A stretch of 64,000 nucleotides of DNA, from contig CAZRRJ010000003.1 in the NCBI GenBank assembly GCA_964602515.1, positions 248,001 to 312,000 on the forward strand, given 5' to 3'. This document shows, one piece after another, positions 56,854-64,000 of the stretch. Within the stretch, counting starts at the first letter, position 1. Every line of letters starts with the position of its first letter. The notes under the pieces are model-generated. The model saw only the letters and a list, made by a program, of their open reading frames with translations, was not told the origin of the DNA and made no database searches. The position numbers were made by a program, and so were the translations under genes. The DNA is from Carboxylicivirga sp964602515. Lineage in GTDB: Bacteria; Bacteroidota; Bacteroidia; Bacteroidales; Marinilabiliaceae.

Positions 56854-58050
56854 ATGAGTACAAATAAAGATTTATCGCCGGTTGTTATCCTGGATATTAC
56901 CTATTCTGGTTACGGAATAATGCGGTCGCTCTATCCCTATAAAATACCTTTGTATGGCTTTACATACAGTGCTAAACACCTTGAGGTAAACACACGGCTT
57001 GCTAAAGAGGTTATTATTTACAAGAGTACTGAAACAGATTTAAAAGATAAGCTGATACAGCTGGCTTTGCGTTTACCAAAGCGTCCTGTGCTTTTTCTTA
57101 CCAATGATGAGAAGGTTGAGTTTGTATTAAATCATTATGATGCACTTAATGAGCATTATTTTATTAATATGCCTTCGGTGCATTTAACGGCCATGCTTAT
57201 TGATAAAATAAAGCTTAATACGCTTATTAATAAGCTCTGTATTCGCACGCCCAAAACGGTAAACATAGAGTCTATAGGGGATTTTGAAGGAGTTAAAGAC
57301 CTCCGGTTTCCTGTTATCATTAAACCTTTTCTTAAATCAGAAAAATGGTACAATGCGGGTTTCTCAAAAGCCATAATATTTGATAGTTTAGAAGATTTAG
57401 AGACCACCTTTAGCAAACTTTTCGCTTGCGAAAACAGGCTGATTATACAGGAGTTTATTCCCGGTGGTGATGATGCGGTTTATTACTGCCTGGTTTATTA
57501 CAATGCCAATGGTGAGTGTAAAACACATTTTACGGGCCAGAAAATACGACAATGGCGTATATTAAAAGGTTCTACAACCTCAACCAAACCGGCTAACGCT
57601 CCATATGTAACGAAAGAGACACTTAGAATATTTGATGCTATTAACTACAAAGGCTTAGGGTCAATAGAATTTAAAAAACACGGTATTACAAACGAATACT
57701 ATATGATAGAGCCTACTGTTGGCCGGGTTGATACACAAGAATATATCGCTACTTGTGCAGGTAATAACATTCCTTTAAAAGCCTATTGCGATATGACGGG
57801 ACATTCGATAGCTGGTAAGGAAAAACCTAATGATAATGTGGTGTTTTTTGATGAGCAGAATGAATTGTTAAGCTTTATTGAATACAACAAAAATCATGGC
57901 CTGACAGTAAAGCAATGGTACCAATCCGTTAAAGGAAAAAAATACTACCGCTACCTTAAAAGCAAGGATACAGGTTTAAGTCTGAAAATAGCACTTTTAC
58001 TGGTAAGGCGCATATCGGGCTATTTTATACGGCGGTTATTAAAACTGTAG
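56854..58050 (+). CDS. ATP-grasp ligase (carboxylate-amine ligase-like)
   Basis: The 398-residue protein has a pre-ATP-grasp Rossmann start (VVILDITYSGYGIMRSLYPY) and the ATP-grasp body (FPVIIKPFLKSEKW at about 150-163, LIIQEFIPGGDDAVYYCL, and the metal-binding MIEPTVGRVD). ATP-grasp ligases of this group join an amine or other nucleophile to a carboxylate. In exopolysaccharide clusters they are thought to add amino acids or similar groups to sugars. Together with AsnB and the NadE-like protein it enlarges the amide-forming side of this locus. Substrate unknown. Confidence 0.8.
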   Translation: MSTNKDLSPVVILDITYSGYGIMRSLYPYKIPLYGFTYSAKHLEVNTRLAKEVIIYKSTETDLKDKLIQLALRLPKRPVLFLTNDEKVEFVLNHYDALNEHYFINMPSVHLTAMLIDKIKLNTLINKLCIRTPKTVNIESIGDFEGVKDLRFPVIIKPFLKSEKWYNAGFSKAIIFDSLEDLETTFSKLFACENRLIIQEFIPGGDDAVYYCLVYYNANGECKTHFTGQKIRQWRILKGSTTSTKPANAPYVTKETLRIFDAINYKGLGSIEFKKHGITNEYYMIEPTVGRVDTQEYIATCAGNNIPLKAYCDMTGHSIAGKEKPNDNVVFFDEQNELLSFIEYNKNHGLTVKQWYQSVKGKKYYRYLKSKDTGLSLKIALLLVRRISGYFIRRLLKL

Positions 58051-58270
58051 CTTTACGTTTTTTGGGGAAGGCCCGGGTAAGAATCCCAACTTTTATCTTA
58101 TCGCCATCACATCGTTGTAGTCTGCAATCCTGTAAATATGACTTTGATGTAAAGTACTGCAAACACCCGCCTCAATATGCGATTCTTGTTTATCTGTGCA
58201 GGATTTTGCAATTCAGCTTTCTTCGTGCTACGCCCACAATGTAACACTTACCAATTACTAACAGTTCTGT

Positions 58271-58884
58271 TTACTTTTGAAGGTAAGAAAAAGAATCCGC
58301 AGAATCGATTGCACTTACTGACCTCAAATGTAGAGTTTGCAAATGCAAAAGATTTTTAAAGATATCTTTTATGTTCTTATCGTAACCATTTAGGCTTAAT
58401 AATGTTAGCTTACTCAACTTCGATATAGGACTTAAATCAATGTTTTTTGTTCTTTTTGAATTTTGAGCAAGCCACAATTCTTCTAAATGCAACAAATTGT
58501 CTAAAAAATTAATATTATCAAGTTTATCAGCTACAATTGCAAGTGATTTAAGTTTTGAAAACTGGTTAATTAAATCTATGTTTTTAATTTCATTTACAGC
58601 TTCAATAGAAATACGTTGAAGAAAAGATAGATTTTGAATTTGAGCAAAGTCAAAATTTAAAGCCCCGAAAATTCTTAATCCAAGATTTGGCTTTATTAAA
58701 AAAATATGATTCTCTAGCTTTTGCCAAATCTCATTTGAAATTTTCGCTACTATGTCACTTTTATCTGTATTCGGTCAAGAGTTTTAATTCTTTCAACAAT
58801 TGAGTTTATATCCTCGTCAGTTAAAGAAGTGTCTTCTTTAATGTCTAAATACCATTTGTCTGAATTTCTAAAAGAATATCCCAT
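58271..58884 (-). pseudogene. Leucine-rich-repeat protein, frameshifted
   Basis: Reading minus from ATG 58884, MGYSFRNSDKWYLDI runs to a stop at 58750-58752. In another frame the protein continues (SDIVAKISNEIWQKLENHIF) into LRR units (LSFLQRISIEAV, HLEELWLAQN, LTLLSLNGYDKN, HLQTLHLRSVSA) and stops at 58271-58273. The frame shift lies near 58755-58780. LRR units would bind protein. The gene lies just after an attC-like site and looks decayed. Confidence 0.65.
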
Positions 58885-58899
58885 TTTTTATTATTCCTG

Positions 58900-58975
58900 A
58901 TTTGTCAACGGTGGCGATATGAAACATTGCATATTTTGAAGTACAAATTTACAGCCCACTATGCCGTTGATTAAA
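58900..58975 (-). repeat. attC-like inverted repeat H
   Basis: TCAACGG (58905-58911) and CCGTTGA (58964-58970) are perfect inverted ends, with GGCGATATG/CCCACTATG as partly paired inner parts. Located between two minus-strand cassette genes. Confidence 0.45.
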
Positions 58976-59042
58976 TGTTATTTCATTCAAAAAAACAGCA
59001 CTATCCGCGCAATGTTTTATAACTGCGTGTTATAATCCGTTT

Positions 59043-59981
59043 TTATTGTCCCCATTGTGCTGAATATGCATTACTAATTTTTCTTTCTTTTAATGATGCC
59101 AGGTCAAGCAAGTATATTTTGCTAATCCAGGTGTTTGATTTACCTTCTTTCTGGTCTCGCTTAAATAAAATAAACTTTCCGTCAGCTGAAAAAGTTGGAT
59201 CATTAAACTCACCTTTTTTTATAACTTCTATTTTCTTTGTTTTTATATCAACCTTTTGTAACGATGAGCCTTCTTTTAGGTTCCTAAAACTTGGTAAATA
59301 ACGAAAAACTACATATTGTCCTGTCGGATCAATTTGTGGTTGAAAATAACCACTACTAAATTTTGGGTCGAAATTGTCTTTATATTCAACAAGTAGAGTC
59401 GTGTCTGATTTGTATGTGTAATAAATGCTCCCACGCAGTGAAAAAACAGACTTGTCTTCTAAAGGTTGTTTTGAGAAGAATCTTGGTTTAAAGTTATTGT
59501 AAACAACACCTTTTGATGTAGATGAGGAACCTTCATATATCATTAATGTGTCGGAAAGAACATTTACCTTACCGTTTGTATCAAATGATAAAGATTTTAC
59601 TTTCAATGTTGAGTATCCAATTACTTCATAAGATATCTTTCCAGAAAGCCAACTTTTTCCTGTTTTAAGATCAACTGAGTAATAGTCATTGAAATATCGT
59701 TCTCCACCAGATTCAGTTGGTGATATTTCAGCGAAAACTAAATCTCCCTTAATGCCAAATGTCAAAGTGTCGCCAGATATTTTTAAAGGTTCGTCAAGAA
59801 ATACTTGCTTGTTCGTTACTTTAAAAACAATTTTTTCTTTACCAGTCGTTAGGTTATAAATATAAAGCCCGTCTTTGTCTTTGAATAAATAAATTGGTTG
59901 CTTCGGTTGATTAATCAATCTCACTGCACAACTTATAAAAATCACAACTGTCAATAATAATATGGTCAATTTTGCTTGCAT
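59043..59981 (-). CDS. Lipoprotein with TolB/PD40-like beta-propeller
   Basis: I chose ATG 59981 because it opens a lipoprotein signal with lipobox-like FISC (MQAKLTILLLTVVIFISC). The longer frame to 60104 runs through an attC-like region. The body has propeller strands in the PD40/TolB style (FQPQIDPTGQYVVFRYLP, FNDPTFSADGKFILFKRDQ) and ends YSAQWGQ. Role and ligand unknown. Confidence 0.65.
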   Translation of the reverse strand: MQAKLTILLLTVVIFISCAVRLINQPKQPIYLFKDKDGLYIYNLTTGKEKIVFKVTNKQVFLDEPLKISGDTLTFGIKGDLVFAEISPTESGGERYFNDYYSVDLKTGKSWLSGKISYEVIGYSTLKVKSLSFDTNGKVNVLSDTLMIYEGSSSTSKGVVYNNFKPRFFSKQPLEDKSVFSLRGSIYYTYKSDTTLLVEYKDNFDPKFSSGYFQPQIDPTGQYVVFRYLPSFRNLKEGSSLQKVDIKTKKIEVIKKGEFNDPTFSADGKFILFKRDQKEGKSNTWISKIYLLDLASLKERKISNAYSAQWGQ

Positions 59982-59984
59982 GGA

Positions 59985-60128
59985 TCTTTCAAAATGGCTT
60001 ACGACTCGTATATGTGTAGGGCAGATTTCAAGATACCTCATTATCAAACCACTACGCATCCTACTAAATACTTTAATATTCAAACTCATCAAATCACCTC
60101 GCATTACGTTTATCTATTGTCAGCCATT
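59985..60128 (-). repeat. attC-like region I
   Basis: On the minus strand it begins AACAATGGCTGACAAT, the left box seen at 11840 and 27601, and ends near GTCGTAAGCC. Inner pairing is only partial. Confidence 0.4.
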
Positions 60129-60129
60129 G

Positions 60130-60684
60130 TTATTCCACAATTTCCCTTATAAACCTTATAGGAATTTCATCAGTTAACCAAACTCCATTTTCAGACTCAT
60201 AAAATTTAAATCCTTCTTTAGTCATCTCGTCAGCAAGAACCTCAAAAATAACAGGTTTTCCATGCCTTTGTCCAACTGATAATGCAGTTTCAACGTCTTT
60301 ACTCAAATGGACATGATGTCTGTTCTTTTTCTTGATTCCAGTTTTATAAATGCTATCAACATATTTTGCTCCTGTTCCATGAAATAATCTCATTGGAGGA
60401 ATCTTAGTGGTATAACCTAAATCTATTTCAATGGAATGTCCTTGGTTTGCTCTAATCAATGATTTATCTTCGTTAAAGCTAAACCTGTTCTTATTATTGG
60501 TCTCAAGGATAACTTCTAATGTTTCAATATCTATCTGTTTCCCATATGAATTCATTTTCTCAATCAGGGTATTAATATCGGTCCATCCATTTGAATCCAG
60601 TTCAATTCCAATTTCCCCAGGTTTGTGTCTTAATACTAAGCTTAAAAATTTACTAAGCTTTGTATGGTATTTTTTGTCAATCAT
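60130..60684 (-). CDS. kptA: RNA 2'-phosphotransferase (KptA/Tpt1)
   Basis: The 184-residue protein removes a 2'-phosphate from RNA to NAD, giving ADP-ribose 1'',2''-cyclic phosphate. It has the N-terminal LSKFLSLVLRHKP and the C-terminal motifs LFHGTGAKYVDSI and HHVHLSKDVETA with the catalytic His, Arg and other conserved positions. In eukaryotes this finishes tRNA splicing. In bacteria the RNA substrate is uncertain. Its start overlaps the stop of the upstream gene (TAATG), so the two are translated together. Confidence 0.93.
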   Translation of the reverse strand: MIDKKYHTKLSKFLSLVLRHKPGEIGIELDSNGWTDINTLIEKMNSYGKQIDIETLEVILETNNKNRFSFNEDKSLIRANQGHSIEIDLGYTTKIPPMRLFHGTGAKYVDSIYKTGIKKKNRHHVHLSKDVETALSVGQRHGKPVIFEVLADEMTKEGFKFYESENGVWLTDEIPIRFIREIVE

Positions 60685-61232
60685 TATTCGTAAATCCTTC
60701 CGTTTTCTAGTAGTTCACCAAAAAAAGACCAATCTGGAGAGCTAAAATCTGTATCATTATCCTCCATACATCTTGCTCCACACTCTAAATTAGCAAACGG
60801 ATCAAAATTATACCAATAATTTCCAGTCTCTGACTGAACTCCAAAATATCGGTATTCATTTTCTAATTGCTTCCCTCTCATTTTGTGAAGTTCAGCTATT
60901 TGAAACTTCAATACTTCAATGGTAAAATCATATGGCGACAAACCAGAAGTGTTTGATTTGTCAATCTGTTCACTGATTTCAGGATTTGTAAACTTCTTAC
61001 TCATTCTGTTTCCGTCAGGAGATGAATTACAATCCAACCAATCATTATTAAAGGGTGCTGACTCTGATGTAAATGCTTCACTAATTATATCAAAAATCGA
61101 ATTGTAGGTTAATTCTTCAGTTCTTTTATTCTCAATCAGCTTGTAAAGAGCTAATAAATATTCCTCCAAATCTCTATTCTCGAATTTGTCTGAAAGTTTG
61201 GTTATATGTGTATAAAATTCTGTAACGTTCAT
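60684..61232 (-). CDS. Unknown protein coupled to KptA
   Basis: The 182-residue acidic protein is cytoplasmic by sequence, with an N-terminal helical part and C-terminal FGVQSETGNYWYNFDPFANLECGARC. It overlaps the kptA start by 1 nt, so co-function with KptA, or a two-gene cassette, is likely. I do not recognise a family. Some features resemble immunity proteins. Confidence 0.55.
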   Translation of the reverse strand: MNVTEFYTHITKLSDKFENRDLEEYLLALYKLIENKRTEELTYNSIFDIISEAFTSESAPFNNDWLDCNSSPDGNRMSKKFTNPEISEQIDKSNTSGLSPYDFTIEVLKFQIAELHKMRGKQLENEYRYFGVQSETGNYWYNFDPFANLECGARCMEDNDTDFSSPDWSFFGELLENGRIYE

Positions 61233-61247
61233 TTTCTTTTTTTATAA

Positions 61248-61295
61248 TGGCTAACAGTTAATTGTATAGCTTGTAGCCACAAATCCGTAACTCCT
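61248..61295 (-). repeat. attC-like right end J
   Basis: The minus strand reads GGCTACAAGCTATACAATTAACTG then TTAGCC. This parallels the right end of repeat A (GGCTACGTTTCATACAATCTAC then CATTAGTGCC). Confidence 0.4.
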
Positions 61296-61447
61296 CCCCT
61301 TTCAATATGCTACAGGGGTAACATGGACCTGTTCTTTTTATGTAGATTCTATCATCATCCTTATCACCGGGATAGGCATAACCAGCAAGTAAGGTATCGC
61401 CATAATCCCCCAAGGCATTTTTTTTTTTCAAAAGCGTAAAAAGTCAT
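61258..61447 (-). pseudogene. Small protein with A-run frameshift
   Basis: ATG at 61447 gives MTFYAFEKK, then an 11-base homopolymer (61418-61428). With ten bases the frame continues NALGDYGDTLLAGYAYPG, then DKDDDRIYIKRTGPCYPCSI and ends GYKLYN at TAA 61258-61260. The good downstream reading suggests a recent frameshift or a sequencing error in the run. A 62-residue product with a CxxC motif would result. It overlaps the attC-like end J. Family unknown. Confidence 0.45.
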
Positions 61448-61450
61448 ATT

Positions 61451-62026
61451 TTATTCAGCCCAAATTCCATTTTTAAACAACTGAAACCATTTCTCTACTT
61501 CATCGTCAGATTTTAGTCCAATGTTCTTAAAAACTTCTCTCGCGAATTCAATTGAAGCAATCCCATTTGCTGTAATTATATTTTTATCTGTCTCAACTAA
61601 AGTGTTTTGATAATTTCTATCTCCATTATATTGAGATGCAGTTGCTTTTAAATAATTTAAGTCATTGCTGGTATGCTTCAAACCATTTAACAGTCCTAAT
61701 TGTCCAAGAAAAGTAGTTGCAGCACAAATTGCACCAATCGTTTTACCTCTTTGAAATAACTCTAACGTCAAGTCTTCAATTTCATTATTTCCTCCATTTT
61801 GCCAAGCTGTTCCGCCTGGCAAAATTAACACACTAACATCATCAGGATTTAATTCTTTAAGTGATGTTGTGGGCATAACTTGTAAGCCACCCATTGAAGT
61901 TACAGGATTTCCATCCTTTGAAAAGTAAACTAATTCAAACCTTTCACTCTTGTTAATTTCAGGTGTGAGATATGAAATTTCCCAATCTGAGTATCCATTA
62001 AAAAGAAATACGTATATCCTGTCCAT
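61451..62026 (-). CDS. DJ-1/PfpI family protein
   Basis: I use the ATG at 62026 (start MDRIYVFLFNGYSDWE). An extension to 62047 adds seven residues. The fold is a DJ-1/PfpI class I glutamine amidotransferase type, with the nucleophile elbow GAICAATTFLG (Cys near residue 101) and a Gly-rich ILPGGTAW region. Family members act as chaperones, proteases or glyoxalases; the activity here is not known. It is close to the next upstream gene, likely co-transcribed. Confidence 0.85.
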   Translation of the reverse strand: MDRIYVFLFNGYSDWEISYLTPEINKSERFELVYFSKDGNPVTSMGGLQVMPTTSLKELNPDDVSVLILPGGTAWQNGGNNEIEDLTLELFQRGKTIGAICAATTFLGQLGLLNGLKHTSNDLNYLKATASQYNGDRNYQNTLVETDKNIITANGIASIEFAREVFKNIGLKSDDEVEKWFQLFKNGIWAE

Positions 62027-62067
62027 CATTTTTCTCCTTGTTTTCAATGTTTCTAATCATATTTTCT

Positions 62068-62541
62068 TCAAGAGCAAAACCATTTTATCAGTTCGTTTTG
62101 TTCCTCTTCAAACCATTCTTTACCATTGTTATAAATCGTTAATGTTGCATGTATCGGTTCATAATTGTCAAAACTATAATTAGAATAAATCTTTTTCATT
62201 GGCTCTAAATACTTAGATTTTATTTTTTCTAAGGTATCTAAATGCTCAAAATACGGATAAAAATTCAGCAAAAAAGCTGACCAATCATAAATTAAATGCT
62301 TGTTCTCTTGACTACTTACGATTTTCATTATTTGCAATCCCAACTCGTAGGGATTTATCGTTTTATAATCAAAATTTTTATCAACTTCACTGGGTTCAAA
62401 ACATCCGGCATCAAACTGATAATTGTGTGGAATATTTTCTAAGTTCCAAATGAGATGCCTTCTTTCGTCAAATATTAATCCTGAGTTTTTTACTAAGTCA
62501 ACACTACTTTTTAATAGCGTGTCTATCTCCCACATTGCCAT
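62068..62541 (-). CDS. Unknown cytoplasmic protein
   Basis: The 157-residue protein has no signal or TM segment. It is acidic and aromatic-rich (LIYDWSAFLLNFYPYFEHL, YEPIHATLTIYNNGKEWFEEEQ). Nothing identifies a family. It lies 41 nt upstream of the DJ-1 gene, on the same strand, and may form an operon with it. Confidence 0.5.
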   Translation of the reverse strand: MAMWEIDTLLKSSVDLVKNSGLIFDERRHLIWNLENIPHNYQFDAGCFEPSEVDKNFDYKTINPYELGLQIMKIVSSQENKHLIYDWSAFLLNFYPYFEHLDTLEKIKSKYLEPMKKIYSNYSFDNYEPIHATLTIYNNGKEWFEEEQNELIKWFCS

Positions 62542-62577
62542 AGTTTACTCCTTTTTAGTTATTGTATTAGTAATAGT

Positions 62578-63375
62578 TTATTTTGCAATCGGACATCCCC
62601 AACCACCATATATTCCATTGTTTTCACTCGCTAACTCTACAAGTTCCCAAACATAATTGTTAACCACTGGAAATACTGTTACATCTTCTCTAGCAATATT
62701 TACACTATATCTGAATTCCTCTCTATCATTTTGTTGTTCGTTAATAATATCATAACCTTTCTCTATAACACTATCTATAAATATCTTAAGGTTACTTTGA
62801 TCATTAAAATTAATCCAATGGTCTACTTTTCGCTTAACTTCTGGGTTATCACCATTTTGCTCAAGTTGCATTATAACCTTACGGTTCTGAATTGTTTGAA
62901 ATTCATAAGGGCTTGGATATAGAAAATTGTAATAATCCTTCCATTCTCTATCTTGTTTTGTATCCAAAGCGTACTGATAATTGTCAAATTTAGTCTGCAT
63001 AGTAGAATTAACTATGTCTTCAACTCCCTTTGTGGATTGCGCATAAATATATAAGTCTAACCGGCCATCTGTTTTAATAGCTCCTGCTAATATGATACTA
63101 TTGTTAGAACTAATACTGTCTAGAATAGTATCTTCAATAGCATTAATCATTTCATATTCTTCTCTTGTTGTAAATCCATTTTCGTCTGGATTCATAAATT
63201 TAACTGAGAACCAAATTTGTTTATCATAGTATTCGACTGGTGCAATACGACTAAGTGCTAAATTAAGTCTTATCGAAGCAGGCTTGTCTTCAATTCTACA
63301 AAAGAACGAATTCCAGTCTTGAGGGATTTCCAGTTTTTCTTGTTGCTTATTCTTTCCGAAAATTTTTTTGAGCAT
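62578..63375 (-). CDS. DUF695 plus RraB-like domain protein
   Basis: The 265-residue protein has an N-terminal DUF695-like domain (WNSFFCRIEDKPASIRLNLALS... WFSVKF) and a C-terminal part with NIAREDVTVFPVVNNYVWELVELASENNGIYGGWGCPI, which matches the RraB (ribonuclease E inhibitor) fold. In gammaproteobacteria RraB inhibits RNase E. Bacteroidota use a different endoribonuclease set, so the target here is open. The gene is intact and unflanked by attC-like sites. Confidence 0.7.
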   Translation of the reverse strand: MLKKIFGKNKQQEKLEIPQDWNSFFCRIEDKPASIRLNLALSRIAPVEYYDKQIWFSVKFMNPDENGFTTREEYEMINAIEDTILDSISSNNSIILAGAIKTDGRLDLYIYAQSTKGVEDIVNSTMQTKFDNYQYALDTKQDREWKDYYNFLYPSPYEFQTIQNRKVIMQLEQNGDNPEVKRKVDHWINFNDQSNLKIFIDSVIEKGYDIINEQQNDREEFRYSVNIAREDVTVFPVVNNYVWELVELASENNGIYGGWGCPIAK

Positions 63376-63424
63376 AATTATTATTTTTTAGTTAGTTATT
63401 ACTTATGTAAAATATTATCAGCAA

Positions 63425-64000
63425 TTATTTTTTTAATTCATTTATCAATTCGGTCGTATCCATTATGGAGTCTTCAAATAATCTCAACGGTTTTCTGACT
63501 TTGGGATACTCATCGATAAATTCTAAATCGTCAATTTGGCCCAAGCCAAATTTTGTCATTATTGCCTGAAATCCATTGATATCAACCCCCCAGAATTTTA
63601 TATATTTTGAATCGGTAATAAATATTTCTGTTAATGTTTTTTTATCATTAAAAATCATTCCCCACTCAAGAAAAGCATCTTCTGTCAACTCTGTCTTGTA
63701 CTTTTTGAGGTTGCCAATTATATTATGCTTTGGTTCATAATCGCAATAATTTAGTTCTGATTCAGAATCTCCAATTATCAAAGCCGAAACATCAGGCAAT
63801 AAATCCGCCAAACAGATCACCAAATCCCAAAGTCTCGAATTATTAATGTTTATCTCTGAGTAAAACTCAAAAGGGACTTCTTGATTCTCTTCGTTTTCAA
63901 TTTCCTTTAATCTGAAAGTATATCCCTCATTAATTTTTGCATTTTCAATCTGTTGAATTCTTTCTAATGCTGCTGAATTCTTAATAACTTCATCTTTTCT
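63425..64000 (-). CDS. Unknown protein, 5' end outside window
   Basis: The frame is open to the right edge. About 191 residues are visible, with an apparent TTG at 63823 not needed as a start because the frame continues upstream. The visible part is acidic and helical-beta mixed (LWDLVICLADLLPDVSALIIGDSE, FITDSKYIKFWGVDINGFQAIMTKFG). No family was recognised. It could be a cytoplasmic immunity-like protein. Confidence 0.5.
   Translation of the reverse strand, partial: RKDEVIKNSAALERIQQIENAKINEGYTFRLKEIENEENQEVPFEFYSEININNSRLWDLVICLADLLPDVSALIIGDSESELNYCDYEPKHNIIGNLKKYKTELTEDAFLEWGMIFNDKKTLTEIFITDSKYIKFWGVDINGFQAIMTKFGLGQIDDLEFIDEYPKVRKPLRLFEDSIMDTTELINELKK

Overview
This window is a low-GC chromosome segment from a member of the Bacteroidota. 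The support is a protein with a type IX secretion (por) sorting domain, Bacteroidota-type TAnnTTTG promoter boxes ahead of several genes, a CusA-TolC fusion pump of the kind common in this phylum, and TPR- and NMT1-linked histidine kinases. The carbohydrate sulfatase, pectate-lyase-like protein and exopolysaccharide locus suggest a marine or sediment polysaccharide degrader such as a Marinilabiliales member. That order-level guess is inference only. No rRNA, tRNA or CRISPR array was recognised.

Layout. 0-3 kb: end of a sensor kinase overlapping xseB, then guaC. 3-9 kb: a minus-strand heavy-metal efflux operon (small His-containing exported protein, CusA fused to a TolC-like protein, CusB-like lipoprotein). 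9.3-17.5 kb: an accessory stretch with all genes on the plus strand. It holds a Gly/Ala-rich peptide with a two-TM miniprotein, an Fe-S HhH DNA glycosylase, a transposase remnant, a HepT/MNT toxin-antitoxin pair whose antitoxin has two in-frame stops, an N6-methylase/restriction pair, a ClbS/DfsB protein and a frameshifted HTH antitoxin. Long imperfect inverted repeats resembling integron attC sites separate several of them. 17.5-18.3 kb: a group II intron 3' end (domains V-VI) next to a degenerate array of about 21-bp units. 18.3-26.6 kb: a five-gene minus-strand operon coding for SWIM, HEAT-like, MoxR AAA ATPase, DUF5682 and VWA proteins, which looks like an NTP-dependent chaperone or conflict system.

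27.3-31.2 kb: further cassette-like genes. 31.4-40 kb: T9SS-sorted protein, mnmH-selD (tRNA selenouridine), sulfatase, NMT1-histidine kinase. 40.2-44 kb: an Imm17-like protein, trkA and comEC. 44.1-58 kb: an exopolysaccharide locus. It has a sugar transferase, an AMP-ligase/NadE-like/AsnB/acyl-carrier module, a pectate-lyase-like protein, three glycosyltransferases, a hexapeptide acyltransferase, an SGNH-like lipoprotein and an ATP-grasp ligase. 58.2-64 kb: a second accessory stretch, all on the minus strand. It holds an LRR pseudogene, a beta-propeller lipoprotein, KptA, a DJ-1/PfpI protein, a DUF695-RraB fusion and unknown proteins, again with attC-like repeats between some genes.

The main themes are a core of housekeeping and envelope genes, two cassette-like accessory zones with several decayed genes, one large MoxR-VWA operon and one polysaccharide operon carrying an unusual carrier-protein amidation module. 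Identifications rest on motif reading only. No database search was possible.
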